Below are positions 1-9,954 of a stretch of 64,000 nucleotides of DNA, piece after piece. Source of the DNA: Hymenopus coronatus (Eukaryota; Arthropoda; Insecta; Mantodea; Hymenopodidae); NCBI GenBank assembly GCA_030762935.1, contig CM060890.1, positions 149,754,129-149,818,128 on the forward strand, in the 5' to 3' direction. Position 1 is the stretch's first letter. Every line of letters begins with the position of its first letter. The notes beneath the pieces were generated by a model that saw only the letters and a list, made by a program, of their open reading frames with translations, was not told the DNA's origin and did no database searches. Position numbers and translations under genes: made by a program.

Positions 1-110
1 CAAGGCTGCGACACAAAGGTTTTCAAGAAAATCCCCCACCCCAAACTACCCTATTCATGGGGAACGTTTGGAAATGTTGTGTTTGTGAAAAAGGCCGCGT
101 GTGTTTTCAA
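1..110 (+). repeat. DR-A dispersed repeat, forward fragment
   Basis: The first bases carry the gatgcgacac-type block followed by the C-rich stretch (ccccaccccaaactaccc) that recurs at about 4680, 9430, 18330, 21890, 46570, 49640 and 52570. The copy breaks off near 110. The stretch 110-240 matches nothing else that I see in the window. Confidence 0.75.
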
Positions 111-244
111 CAAAGACATGCTCACTCTGTGTGTGTGGTCCAGGACATACTGAACCCACGTCCGTCAACAACACACGTCTAAACATTCCCCAACACACAT
201 GGACCACAGCATCTCCGTCTCCTTTCGCCACAACACTATCATTA

Positions 245-810
245 TATTCAATAATGCTAGTGCAACAAGCCTTTTCCTATAACAGCTTATTCTTCTATCT
301 ACTTCATAGTAATCGTGATAAATATTAGCGAAAATTCTCCTTTTAGTTGCGTCCTTGTAAGTAGAAAAGAAATAAGGGATAAAGCGACAGTCAAATGTTT
401 TAAATCTGCTTTATATGAGAACAATTGAAGTTTGGTCAGGAGTAAAACAAAAGAAAAAATTAACTAGTTTAAAATTGAAACTAATAAGAAGGAATATCTC
501 GGAAACGGTGGCACCTATACAAAATGTCCTTTGAGGAGGTCTATATGTATGTATTGTAAAGTTTTGTCAAGCTCTTACGCTTCATCATTTACTCAAAAGT
601 CATCCTGAATATTCGCAGGAAATACAAGATATAAGTATCATTAATATTATACGGCATTTGGACCAAAATCGTTAGTTTTTTTTAATGAAATAAAAAAAAA
701 AGATATTTTTTCCACGTAACGGGGATTTCATGGTGGGGGTAATTTTAAAAAAAACAAACTTCCTCCGCATTTCTGAAACATACTAATTTAAATACAAAGT
801 CAGAGTTATC
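245..810 (-). repeat. DR-A dispersed repeat, reverse copy
   Basis: Reverse-orientation landmarks appear in order: the tail block (cttattcttctatctacttc), the gcgacagtcaaatgttttaaa block, the ggaatatctcggaaacggt block and, at the right edge, a degraded ttaaatac..agagttatcacagacac block. That last block is the reverse complement of sequence that in other copies abuts the GT microsatellite. The copy therefore runs straight into the CA arm of the next array. Confidence 0.75.
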
Positions 811-3800
811 ACAGACACACACAGACAAAAACACAGAAACACACACAGATACGCACAATCACAGACACACACAGACACACACAGACACATTATCAGACAC
901 ACACTGAACCACAGAAACACACAGACACAGTCAGACACACACAGACACAAACACATATACACAGACACACACATGCATACACATAGACACACACACAGAC
1001 ATACACATTGACACACACAGACACACACAAACAAACCAAGACACATAAAAAAGCACACAGACACATACACAGACACACACGGACACACAGACACTTACAC
1101 AGACACATACGGATACACACAGACACGCACAAATACACACTGACATACACAGACACACACAGACACATTGAGACACACACTGACACATACACAGACACAT
1201 TGAGACACACACAGGCAAATACACAGACACACAGAGACACACACAGGACCACACACACACCCACAGACACACTCACACAGAGACACACACATTATGTGTG
1301 AGTGTGTGTGAGTGTGTCTGTGTGTGTCTGTGTATGTCTATGTGTCGGTGTGTGAGTGTATCTGTGTGTGAGTGTGTGTGAGTGTCTGTGTGTGAGTGTG
1401 TGTGAGTGTATCTGTGTGTGAGTGTGTGTGAGTATCTGTGTGTGAGTGTGTGTGAGTGTATCTGTGTGTGAGTGTGTGTGAGTGTCTGTGTGTGAGTGTG
1501 TGTGAGTGTCTGTGTGTGAGTGTGTCAGTGCGTGAGTGTGTGTGTGAGTGTCTGTGTGTGAGTGTGTGTGAGTGTCTGTGTGTGAGTGTGTCGGTGTGTG
1601 AGTGTATCTGTGTGTGAGTGTGTGTGAGTGTCTGTGTGTGAGTGTGTGTGAGTGTATCTGTGTGTCAGTGTGTGTGAGTGTCTGTGTGTGAGTGTGTCTG
1701 TGTGTGAGTGTGTCAGTGCGTGAGTGTGTGTGTGAGTGTCTGTGTGAGATTGTGTCTGTGTGTGAGTGTGTCTGTGTATGAGAGTGTGTGTGAATTTTTG
1801 TGTGAGTGTTTGGGTGAGTGTGTCTGTGTGTGAGAGTGTGTGTGAGTGTTTGTGTGAGTGTTTGGGTGAGTGTATCTGTGTGAGTGTGTCTGTGTGTGTC
1901 TGTGTGTGAGTGTGTCTACGTGTGAGTGTGTCTGTGTGTGTGCGTGAGTGTGTCTGCGTGTAAGTGTGTGTTACTGTGTGAATGTGTCTGTGTGTGTCTG
2001 TGTGTGTCTGCGTGTGTCTGCGTGTGAGTGTGTCTGTGTGTGTCTGCGTGTGAGTGTGTCTGTGTATGTCTGCGTGTGAGTGTGTGTTACCGTGTGAATG
2101 TGTCTGTCTGTGTCTGCGTGTGAGTGTGTCTGTGTCTGCGTGTGAGTGTGTCTGTGTGTGTCTGCGTGTAAGTGTGTGTTACCGTGTGAATGTGGCTGTG
2201 TGTGTCTGCGTGTGAGTGTGTCTGTGTCTGCGTGTGAATGTGTCTGTGTGTGTCTGCGTGTGAGTGTGTTACCGTGTGAATGTGTCTGTGTGTGTCTGCG
2301 TGTGAGTGTGTCTGTGTCTGCGTGTGAGTGTGTCTGCCTGTGAGTGTGTCTGCGTGTGAATGTGTGTGTGAGTCTGTCTGCCTGTGAGTGTGTCTGTGTG
2401 TGAGTGTGTCTGTGTCTGCGTGTGAGTGTGTCTGTGTCTGCGTGTGAGTGTGTCTGTGTGTGTCTGCGTGTAAGTGTGTGTTACCGTGTGAATGTGTCTG
2501 TGTGTGTCTGCGTGTGAGTGTGTCTGTGTCTGCGTGTGAGTGTGTCTGCCTGTGAGTGTGTCTGCGTGTGAATGTGTGTGTGAGTCTGTCTGCCTGTGAG
2601 TGTGTCTGTGTGTGAGTGTGTCTGTGTGTGAGTGTGTGTGAGTGTGTCTGTGTGTGAGTGTGTGTGAGTGTGTATGTGAGTGTGTTTGTGAGTGTGAGTG
2701 TGTCTGTGAGTGTGTGTGAGTGTGTCTGCGTGTGAATGTGTCTGTGTTTGAGTGTGTGTGAGTGTGTCTGTGTGTGATTGAGTGTGTCTGTGTGTGTCTG
2801 TGTGTGAGTTTGTATGTGTGAGTGTGTGTGAGTGTGTGTGTGAGTGTGTGTGTGAGTGTGTGTGTGAGTGTGTGTGTGAGTGTGTCTGTGTGTGTCTGTG
2901 TGTGGGTTTGTGTGTGTGAGTGTGTGTGTGAGTGTGTGATTGAGTGTGTCTGTGTGTGTCTGTGTGTGAGTTTGTGTGTGTGAGTGTGTGTGTGAGTGTG
3001 TGTGAGTGTGTGTGAGTGTGTGTGTTTGTGTGTGTGAGTGTGTGTGTGAGTGTGTGTGAGTGTATGAGTGTGTGTGTGAGTGTGTCTGTGTGTGAGTGTG
3101 TGTGAGTTTGTGTGTGTGAGTGTGTCCGTGTGTGAGTGTGTGTGAGTTTGTGTGTGTGAGTGTGTGTGAGTGTGTCTGTGTGTGAGTGTGTTTGTGTGTG
3201 TGGGTGTGTCTCCGTGTGTGTCTGTGTTTGAGTGTGTGTGTCTGTGTGTGTCTGTGTGTGAGTATGTCTGTGTGTGAGTGTGTTTGTGTGTGTGGGTGTG
3301 TCTGCGTGTTTGTGTCTGTGTGTGAATGTGTTTGTGTGTCTCTGTGTGTGTGGATGTAACTGCGTGTTTGTGTCTGTGTGTGGGTGTGTCTGCGTGTTTG
3401 TGTCTGTGTGTGAGTGTGTTTGTGTGTGTCTGTGTGTGTGGATGTGTCTGCGTGTTTGTGTCTGTGTGTGAGTGTGTTTGTGTGTGTCTGTGTGTGTGGG
3501 TGTGTCTGCGTGTTTGTGTCTGTGTGTGAGTGTGTTTGTGTGTGTGGGTGTGTCTGCGTGTTTGTGTCTATGTGTGAATGTGTTTGTGTGTGTCTGTGTG
3601 TGTGTGGATGTAACTGCGTGTGTGTGTCTGTGTGTGGGTGTGTCTGCGTGTTTGTGTCTGTGTGTGAGTGTGTTTGTGTGTGTCTGTGTGTGTGGGTGTG
3701 TCTGCGTCTGTGTGTGAGTTTGTGTGTGTGAGTGTGTGTGAGTGTGTGTGTGAGTGTGAATGTGTGACTGTATGGGAGTGTGTGTGAGTGTGTGTGAGTG

Positions 3801-4598
3801 TGTGTGAGTGTGTGTGTTTGTGTGTGTGAGTGTATGTGAGTGTATGAGTGTGTGTGTGAGTGTGTCTGTGTGTGAGTGTGTGTGTGAGTGTGTGTGAGTG
3901 TGTGTGTGAGTGTGTCTGTGTGTGAGTGTGTCTGTGTGTGAGTGTGTTTGTGTGTGTGAGTGTGTCTGTGTGTGAGTGTGTCTGTGTGTGAGTGTGTCTG
4001 TGTGTGAGTGTGTCTGTGTGTGAGTGTGTGTGAGTGTGTGTGTGAGTGTGTGTGTGAGTGTGTCTGTGTGTGAGTGTGTGTGAGTGTGAGTGTGTCTGTG
4101 TGTGAGTGTGTTTGTGTGTGTGAGTGTGTCTGTGTGTGGGTGTGTCTGTGTGTGAGTGTGTTTGTGTGTGTGTCTGTGTGTGTGTGGTTGTGTCTGCGTG
4201 TGTGTCTGTGTTTGAGTGTGTGTGTGTCTGTGTGTGAGTATGTCTGTGTGTGGGTGTGTCTGCGTGTTTGTGTCTGTGTGTGAATGTGTTTGTGTGTGTC
4301 TGCGTGTGTGTGGATGTAACTGCGTGTGTGTGTGTCTGTGTGTGAGTGTGTCTGTGTGTGAGTGTGTTTGTGTGTGAGTGTGTTTGTGTGTGTCTGTGTG
4401 TGTGTGGGTGTGTCTGCGTGTTTGTGTCTGTGTGTGAGTGTGTTTGTGTGTGTCTGTGTGTGGGTGTGTCTGCGTGTGTGTCTGTGTGTGTCTGTGTGTG
4501 TCTGTGTGTCTATGTGTCTGTGTGTCTATGGGTGTGTATAAGTGTGAGTGTGTGTGTCTGTGTGCGTGTGTGTGTGTCTGTGTGTGTTTGTGTTTTTG
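811..4598. repeat. 3.8-kb CA/GT array with internal strand switch
   Basis: From 811 to about 1290 the plus strand is CA-rich (acacacagacac). At 1290-1296 (cacattatgtgtg) it flips to GT-rich and stays so to about 4598. The GT arm has a variant structure built on gtgtgagtgtgtctg, with local blocks containing gtctgcgtgtgagtg around 1990-2600 and gtgtttgtgtctgtg around 3190-3700. Open frames here encode only alternating Cys/Val or Thr/His strings and are artefacts. The left flank is a reverse DR-A copy and the right flank a forward DR-A copy, so the array sits at an inverted junction. Confidence 0.95.
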
Positions 4599-5560
4599 TA
4601 GGCAGGAAAGCTCAAAGACGAAAAGACCGTTACATATTAAACTTGGTATTTAAGTTTGATTTCCTGCGACACGAAGATGTTCAAGAAAAATCCCCCCACC
4701 CATAACTACCCTTTAAATGAAATATTTTTGGAAAATTTTGATTTGGTCAAAAATGGCTCTAAAGATTTTGGTTTAAATATCACGTGTTTAAGATATTTTT
4801 ATGACAAACGAAATGTGTATCTTGAAATTTCTGGATGTTTGTTCGTCTCTGAAGACCTCTTCATTCTGAATGCTTTTTTTTTTGTTTTTTTGTTTGTTTT
4901 TTGTTTTGAAGTTACCGTCCTTTAACCTGTTGTTGGTCATATCGGACGATGAATGAAATTGGTGAAATGATACTCAAATGATCTCAGGATCCATGGAGCT
5001 TAAAGTTACTCGACATTCGTCTTCTCAGGCTAAGGGAAAACCCCCAAAAAAAGCTTATGCGGGTAACTCACCCTAAGCGAGATACGAACTCACGATCCTT
5101 TGAATGTGACGCAGACACGCTACCACCACGCTATGCAGGCGGGCTCGGATGGATTTTGTATAACTGGTTAACCTTAAGAAATATACAAAAACTACACAAA
5201 AAATGTGGATCTCATTAAAACACAATATTCATGTACATTTTTTGTAGAGTTAACCATTTGCGAGATATTCCGAGTTACTGGTTTCAAACGGTAAGTCATT
5301 TCCTGTCGTTTCTCGTTTGTTGACTGCTGCCAAGACAAGAGAATTGAAATTTCAATTGTTTTACTTAGCGATCGGCTTTTAAAGGAGTAAACTATCGCTT
5401 TAACCTGTGCATTTTCTTATTTGCCTTCTACTTACAAGGGAGCATTTCTGTTAATGTTCATCTGGATTATCATGAAGTAGATAGAAGAAGAATAAGCTTT
5501 TTAACAATAGTTTGTTACAGAGAAAGTCATGTGAATGGAGCACATTAAATTTCGGTCTAC
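4599..5560 (+). repeat. DR-A dispersed repeat, forward copy, interrupted by a SINE
   Basis: Directly after the GT array come the aaacttggtatttaagtt and gcgacacgaagatg blocks, then the ccctttaaatga block and the gaatgc break at 4875. After the SINE insertion the copy resumes at 5151 with ttttgtataactgg and continues through acaaaaaatgtggatctc and the cttctacttacaaggga block to agagaaagtcatgtgaatgg at about 5540. It is nearly the whole distal part of DR-A. Confidence 0.8.
4876..5150 (-). mobile_element. tRNA-derived SINE (Val-tRNA-like head)
   Basis: Read on the minus strand from 5150, a tRNA-like head is visible. It has an A-box-like TAGCGTGGTGG, a central GTGTCTGCGTCACATTC resembling the anticodon arm of tRNA-Val(CAC), and a B-box-like GAGTTCGTATC with one mismatch to the usual GWTCRANNC. 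About 200 bp of body follow, then an A-rich tail (4876-4909, seen as T-runs on the plus strand). It interrupts a DR-A copy, whose sequence resumes at 5151. The tRNA-Val assignment comes from remembered tRNA structure, not a database search. Confidence 0.7.
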
Positions 5561-6345
5561 TTTTCCTACAAATGTGGCTGTTCGATCTGTAAAATGGTAT
5601 CTTGTTATTGTGTCGAGATTAACGCTGTCCCACAATAGAAACAATTGCCACTCAGTGACAAGGCCAATGCTCTCCATATTAGTCTGAAAACCATCATAAG
5701 AATATCCATTTCATTTATTTTGTGCAGTTTTACTCTCTCTACTTCGTACAAAGGTAGAGGACGTGTTGCATTCCACCCCAAAGTTCGATACCAAGATTTC
5801 ACAGAAAATACAGGTTTTAGGATCCCTGAATAAAATGTCGTTTATTGCCATTACTTTCTCTAGCTCTTCGCAAACACTTTTATCTGTAGCATGTTAAATT
5901 CCTTGTAAGTTGAAGGGATAAGGCGACAGTCAAATGTGAAACAATTTAAATTCGGTTCACTTTGTTTGCTAAGAGTTTAATTAGCTTAAAACTGAAGCAA
6001 AAAACTCGGAATATCTCAAAAACCTTTAGCTTTTCAAAAAAAAAGTGAAATTATCGAAAACATGTATATTTTTTGAGAAAATAAAACATTTCGTGTAAAG
6101 GGGTAGGAGAAGTTTCTTGAAAGTCTTCGTGTCGATTTCTTTGAAGATATCAATATTATATACCAAGTTTGGTTTCTAACGGTCTTTTCGTTTATGAGCT
6201 ATGCTGTCCACAGACATGGAATCAGGGACTCCCAAAATCGGTGTAATCGGTATCGACTTTCGGGAGGAATACAACACGCTCTCTATCCACTATGTGCGTT
6301 GTATATACGGGCTAGAGAAAGTAAAAAACAATGAAAAGGTACCTA
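5561..6345. repeat. DR-A fragments in inverted arrangement
   Basis: The stretch 5561-5735 is not recognised. The stretch 5735-5835 is a forward 5' block (gcattccaccccaaagttcg, then aggatccctgaat). From about 5875 to 6340 the orientation flips: gggataaggcgacagtcaaatg, cggaatatctcaaaaacc, a degenerate cttcgtgtcg block, tttcgtttatgagctatg, then cacgctctctatccactatg. The GT microsatellite in this reverse copy is reduced to a few bases (ctgtccacagacatgg). Confidence 0.65.
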
Positions 6346-6434
6346 ACAAGAAGTAGCAACTGTTTCTTTCTCATTTGCATGCAACCAACATTTTAATTCA
6401 TTTGTTTTATATTGTAATTATTTATACAGATTCG

Positions 6435-7076
6435 TTTATGTAGAGCTGACACATTTCTTTCTTTAATTGTTTCAAAACCTGTAATGTTAGCGACAACTTA
6501 TTATACCTAAATTGTAGAGGAATTTTGGGAGATTATTTACCTCTATAGAAAATGTTGAAAATGTCCTCCATCCTGCATAAGACACAACTCAACAAGTCGT
6601 GCTGGCCACTCGTTGTCAATAGCTTCAATCTCCTTTGTGATGTTGTGCTTCAGATCGTCCAATGTCTGGGGACGTGTGGCGTAAACCCTATCTTTTAAGT
6701 AACCCCATAGAAAGGAGTCCGGCGATGTCAAATCCGGAGATCTCGGTGGCCACAGGTTCCTGGAAATTATCCGGTCGTCAAAGAAACTTACAATTACGTT
6801 CATGGATTCATTTGATGTATGGCATGTAGCACTATCTTGCTGAAAATATCCCTGACTCATCTCTACATCGTACTGCATTTTCACGTTGGCTACAAAAACA
6901 AAATGTCGAAACAGCTGCCAACAATGCAATTAGGAATAAAACATAAACATCTGCGCATCTAGTGACAAGGAATCGAAACTCCAGAACATTGTGCTTAATT
7001 TGGTGCTAAAATTGGGACATTGAATGAATTACCAACGGAGTAATTAAAGAAAGAAATGTGTCAGTTCTACATAAAT
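6435..7076 (-). mobile_element. Tc1/mariner-superfamily element with intact terminal inverted repeats
   Basis: The left end (6435-6468) reads tttatgtagagctgacacat and continues into ttctttctttaatt. The right end (7042-7075) is its reverse complement with a single difference over about 33 bp. The element is about 640 bp, roughly half the usual length, so it is internally deleted. It carries the C-terminal half of a transposase on the minus strand. No other copy is visible in the window. Confidence 0.85.
6543..6929 (-). pseudogene. Truncated DDE transposase (C-terminal half)
   Basis: This is a 128-codon open frame on the minus strand. Residues about 27-36 read YFQQDSATCH, the segment around the second catalytic Asp of Tc1/mariner-type DDE transposases. 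Residues about 61-76 (WPPRSPDLTSPDSFLWGY) hold the conserved SPDL..PD.FLWG motif with the third acidic residue. The C-terminal part (the KDRVYATRP stretch) is typical of the insect-type family often annotated as Tc3-like or mariner-like. The DNA-binding N terminus and the first catalytic Asp are missing, so this cannot be an active transposase. It would normally act in the nucleus, cutting and rejoining element ends. Family membership rests on recognised motifs. Confidence 0.8.
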
Positions 7077-7190
7077 CACTTTGTATTAATATTCGTTGTC
7101 CAAAAATAGTATGCGACACACGTGTGTTAAGTATAGTGCAGAATCTCAACTTGGAGTCGTCTTTTCAAACTTTTCCTCGATTCTGCGATA

Positions 7191-8370
7191 TACGAGGAGT
7201 GTTCAATAAGCTCTTAGAAACAGACAGAAAAACAAATTATTTTTATTTTTCAACTTAATCTCCTTTTAGCTCCACACGCTTTTCCCAGCATTTCTCCAAC
7301 TGTTTTAAGCCTTCCAAAAAGTAGGATTTCGGAAGTTCCTCGAAATATGTTTGGGAGATGACCACTTCGTTAGACGTGAATCGTTTACCCCGTAACCACT
7401 TTTTCAAGTTTGGAATTAAAAAAAGACACCGGGAGCTAAATCTGGTGAATACGATGGATGTTCTAGTAATTCACCTCAATTCTACATTTTCGCCATCGAA
7501 GCTGCGCAGGTGTGCACGCATGCACTGTCTTGATGGAAGAGACTCTTTATCTTTGCCAGAAAAGGGCCTTTTTCATAATTTCTCCGTTCAAGCGGTGCAA
7601 TAACAATGCATTATACTCTCCATTTACGGTTCTTCTTTTCTGCAGATGTTTCCGCGTGTTTCCCCCCAAAAGAAAAAGAAAAATAAATAAAAACCTAAGG
7701 TCATCACCTTGTGTGCAGATTTCACCAGTTTTCCCTTCTTCGGAGCCGGTTCGCCTTTAAAAACCCACTGTTTCGACTCTCTGTAGTGTACTTTTGTCTC
7801 TGTAGTTTCATAGAGTTATGTATCGACGCAGAAACTCGTCAGAATTACGACGGAAAAGTGCCAAACCAGCGTCCGAATCAATCACACGATTGCGTTATTC
7901 TACATTGAGAGCATACTTACCAAGACGTTTGTCAGGCCTAATTTTTGGCGCAACATTGATAACACTGTACCTTGTGGCTTGTACTGTTTCGTGAACTTTG
8001 ATTCGCCGATTACTCAAAACTATATCCTCATTTTGTCAATCATTTCGGAGGAAGTCACTTCTACTGGACGTCCAGAACGATGTTCATCATTTGTGGATGT
8101 ACGGTCACGTTTAAATTCATTTAACCGATTGCAAACGCAGGAGCAGATGTGCCATGAACTTGATCCAACTCGGCTTTTATCTTTTCGGTGTTAAGCCTTT
8201 CAAATAGAAGTGTTTAATGACCGCACGAGATTGCTGATTGAATCGCCTATGGCAACGAAACCACGTGATGCATATAGCTAAACTTCAACTGTCATCTAGT
8301 AAGATACAATGGTTAGTAAACTTTTTTTTGAATGCGCGAGTGTAATTTCTTGGACTTATTGAACACGTCG
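7191..8370 (-). mobile_element. Decayed mariner element
   Basis: The left end has tacgaggagtgttcaataag (7191-7210) and the right end cttattgaacacgtcg (8355-8370), which is inverted and resembles mariner terminal repeats. The length of about 1.18 kb is close to that of a full mariner. Between the ends, minus-strand translation in several frames gives recognisable mariner transposase segments, described in the pseudogene entry. Confidence 0.8.
7255..8190 (-). pseudogene. Mariner transposase pseudogene (SETMAR-type)
   Basis: Reading the minus strand from about 8040 downward, I see RRIKVHETVQATRYSVINV, RNRVIDSDAGLALFRRN followed by SDEFLRRYITL, and a degraded WVEPG-type region (about 7750-7700). 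Beyond a frameshift in a T-run come SPDLAPGVFF (about 7440-7410), NLKKWLRGKRFTSNEV, and LEGLKQLEKCWEKRVELKGD (ending at about 7258). These match the order of the mariner/SETMAR transposase: end of the HTH region, the region before the first catalytic Asp, the SPDLAP..FF third acidic motif, and the C-terminal helix. At least two stops and one frameshift are present, so it is dead. The best ORFs on the plus strand here are antisense shadows. Confidence 0.8.
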
Positions 8371-8529
8371 ATTAGAGTGTCACTGTACAGGCTCGCTTTA
8401 ATATGACATTCAATTGTTATATTTGGTTGCAGTGGAATACTCTGTTGATGTGATACTTAACATGGAGTGACTGAACACAGACGAGGAGCAAGGGGCAGTG
8501 ATAATTGGGGGGTAAAACAAATAGCTGAG
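8371..8529. other. Short unassigned stretch between elements
   Basis: Single-copy within the window. I recognise no gene or element. Confidence 0.5.
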
Positions 8530-8813
8530 AGTCAGTTTACGTATAGGTCGCTACTAACCGCCAGCACCCTCTTCCACGGTTTGGGGTCACACATGCCCTA
8601 ACAAACTCTTCTTCAAAAGCTTAGGCCCGGGTTCGATCCCAAGCGACCGCATGTGAGATTAGTGTGGAGAAATCGGCGCAGGGGCGGGTTTTCTCCGGGT
8701 TCCTCCGCCATCTTCATTCCATGTTTCACGAAAGTCATCGCCTGCGATGCCATTTGTAGTAAAAGCAGGCGTTAAACACTATCAGAAAAAACAAAAACAA
8801 AACAACGAAGTTG
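8530..8813 (+). mobile_element. tRNA-derived SINE (second family)
   Basis: A perfect B box, GGTTCGATCCC, lies at 8630-8640. Downstream are a conserved-looking body (ggcgggttttctccgggttc), a short inverted segment catcgcctgcgatg, the 3' signature aaaagcaggcgttaaacac, and an A-rich tail (8787-8812). The A box upstream is degraded, so the 5' boundary is uncertain. The 3' end recurs in a nested copy at 36393-36500. It lies next to reverse DR-A sequence that begins immediately after the tail. Confidence 0.75.
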
Positions 8814-8814
8814 A

Positions 8815-8985
8815 CTTTTCGTTTGAGAAAAGTAATAGTTTCAAACTGAAACTGTTAGAATTTCTCGAAAACGGTTAAAAAGTGTATATGACAACTTGCA
8901 TGCTTTAATAATATGTACATTTTTTTGTGTATTGAGCTATTGTATATCTCTTAAGGTTTACCGTCGTTCAGAATGAAGACGCTAT
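8815..8985 (-). repeat. DR-A reverse fragment
   Basis: Contains ttttcgtttgagaaaagtaat, tttctcgaaaacggt, the truncated tgtacattttttt block and ttaaggtttacc, all in reverse DR-A order. Confidence 0.65.
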
Positions 8986-9124
8986 TGGCAGATATACTTG
9001 TTTTGTCAAGAACATATCTTAGACAATGGTATTATAACAAATCGTTAGAACTATCTTCGTGTGGCATCTTTCGTAAAGTTGTTATCCTGTCTCACAAACA
9101 CATTCAATTTCCTAAAAATGCTTT

Positions 9125-9303
9125 TTTACTTTCTCTACGCGTACTTATTTATAGTGTGTAACGCCCGTTTTTCTACAATGGCATCGCAAACGATCTACAC
9201 GTACTACCTACATATTGCATTCCACTCAAAAATTGCATACCGAGATTTCACCGGAAATAGACGTTTTAAGGCCCCCTTTATAAAAATGGAAAAAAGATCC
9301 GCG

Positions 9304-9336
<33 letters not shown>

Positions 9337-9950
9337 CCGTGAATACGATAACTCAAAAACGAGAAGTCGGTAAAATATCAAACTTGGTATTTAAGTTTGG
9401 TATCTTTCAAGGATGCGAAGATTTTGAGGAAAATCTCCCCACCGCAAACTACCCTTTACATGAAAAATATTTGGTAAAAATACCGTACATTAAATATATT
9501 TACATGTGAAATAAAAGTTTTCTGGGAATAGTCTCTGAAGAGCTGTTGATTCTGGAAGAATTTTTCTGGATTTTGCATCAGTGGTAAACGGTTAGAGATA
9601 GACAAAAACTTACTGCACAAAAAATGTGGATCTCGTTAAAACACACAATTTAGGTCATGTGTGTTTTTTTCGTGGAGTTTACCATTTCTAAAACACTCGT
9701 TATTATTTGTTTCAGATTATTTAAATACTTAAACTTTTTCACAGGTAATTGGTAAACTCCTAGTAATGCATAGAAACGGGTTTCAATCACACTGCAACCA
9801 GCTTTTAAAACATTTGACTATCACTTTATCCTAGTGCACTTACAAAGAAGCAATTTCTGGTAATGTTTATCTCGATTAGTATAAAGTGGATAGAAGAATA
9901 ACATTACTTTGTTAGAAAGAGAGATTTGAATGAAACACGCGTTTCTTTAT
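9125..9950 (+). repeat. DR-A forward copy with a short GT tract
   Basis: A near-complete unit. It has ttactttctctacgcg at 9126, gcattccactcaaaaattgc, a short pure GT tract (9304-9337), aacttggtatttaagtttgg, the cctttacatgaaa block, a degenerate agagctgttgattctgg block, aaaaaatgtggatctcg and the gactatcactttatcctag block. The tail block (gattagtataaagtgga, agagatttgaatgaaac) ends at about 9935. The GT tract shows what the short state of the DR-A microsatellite looks like. Confidence 0.85.
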
Positions 9951-9954
9951 TTAG

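Noticed and set aside
811..4598. Cys-rich (CVCV) peptide genes
   Set aside because: Simple GT-repeat translation on both strands.
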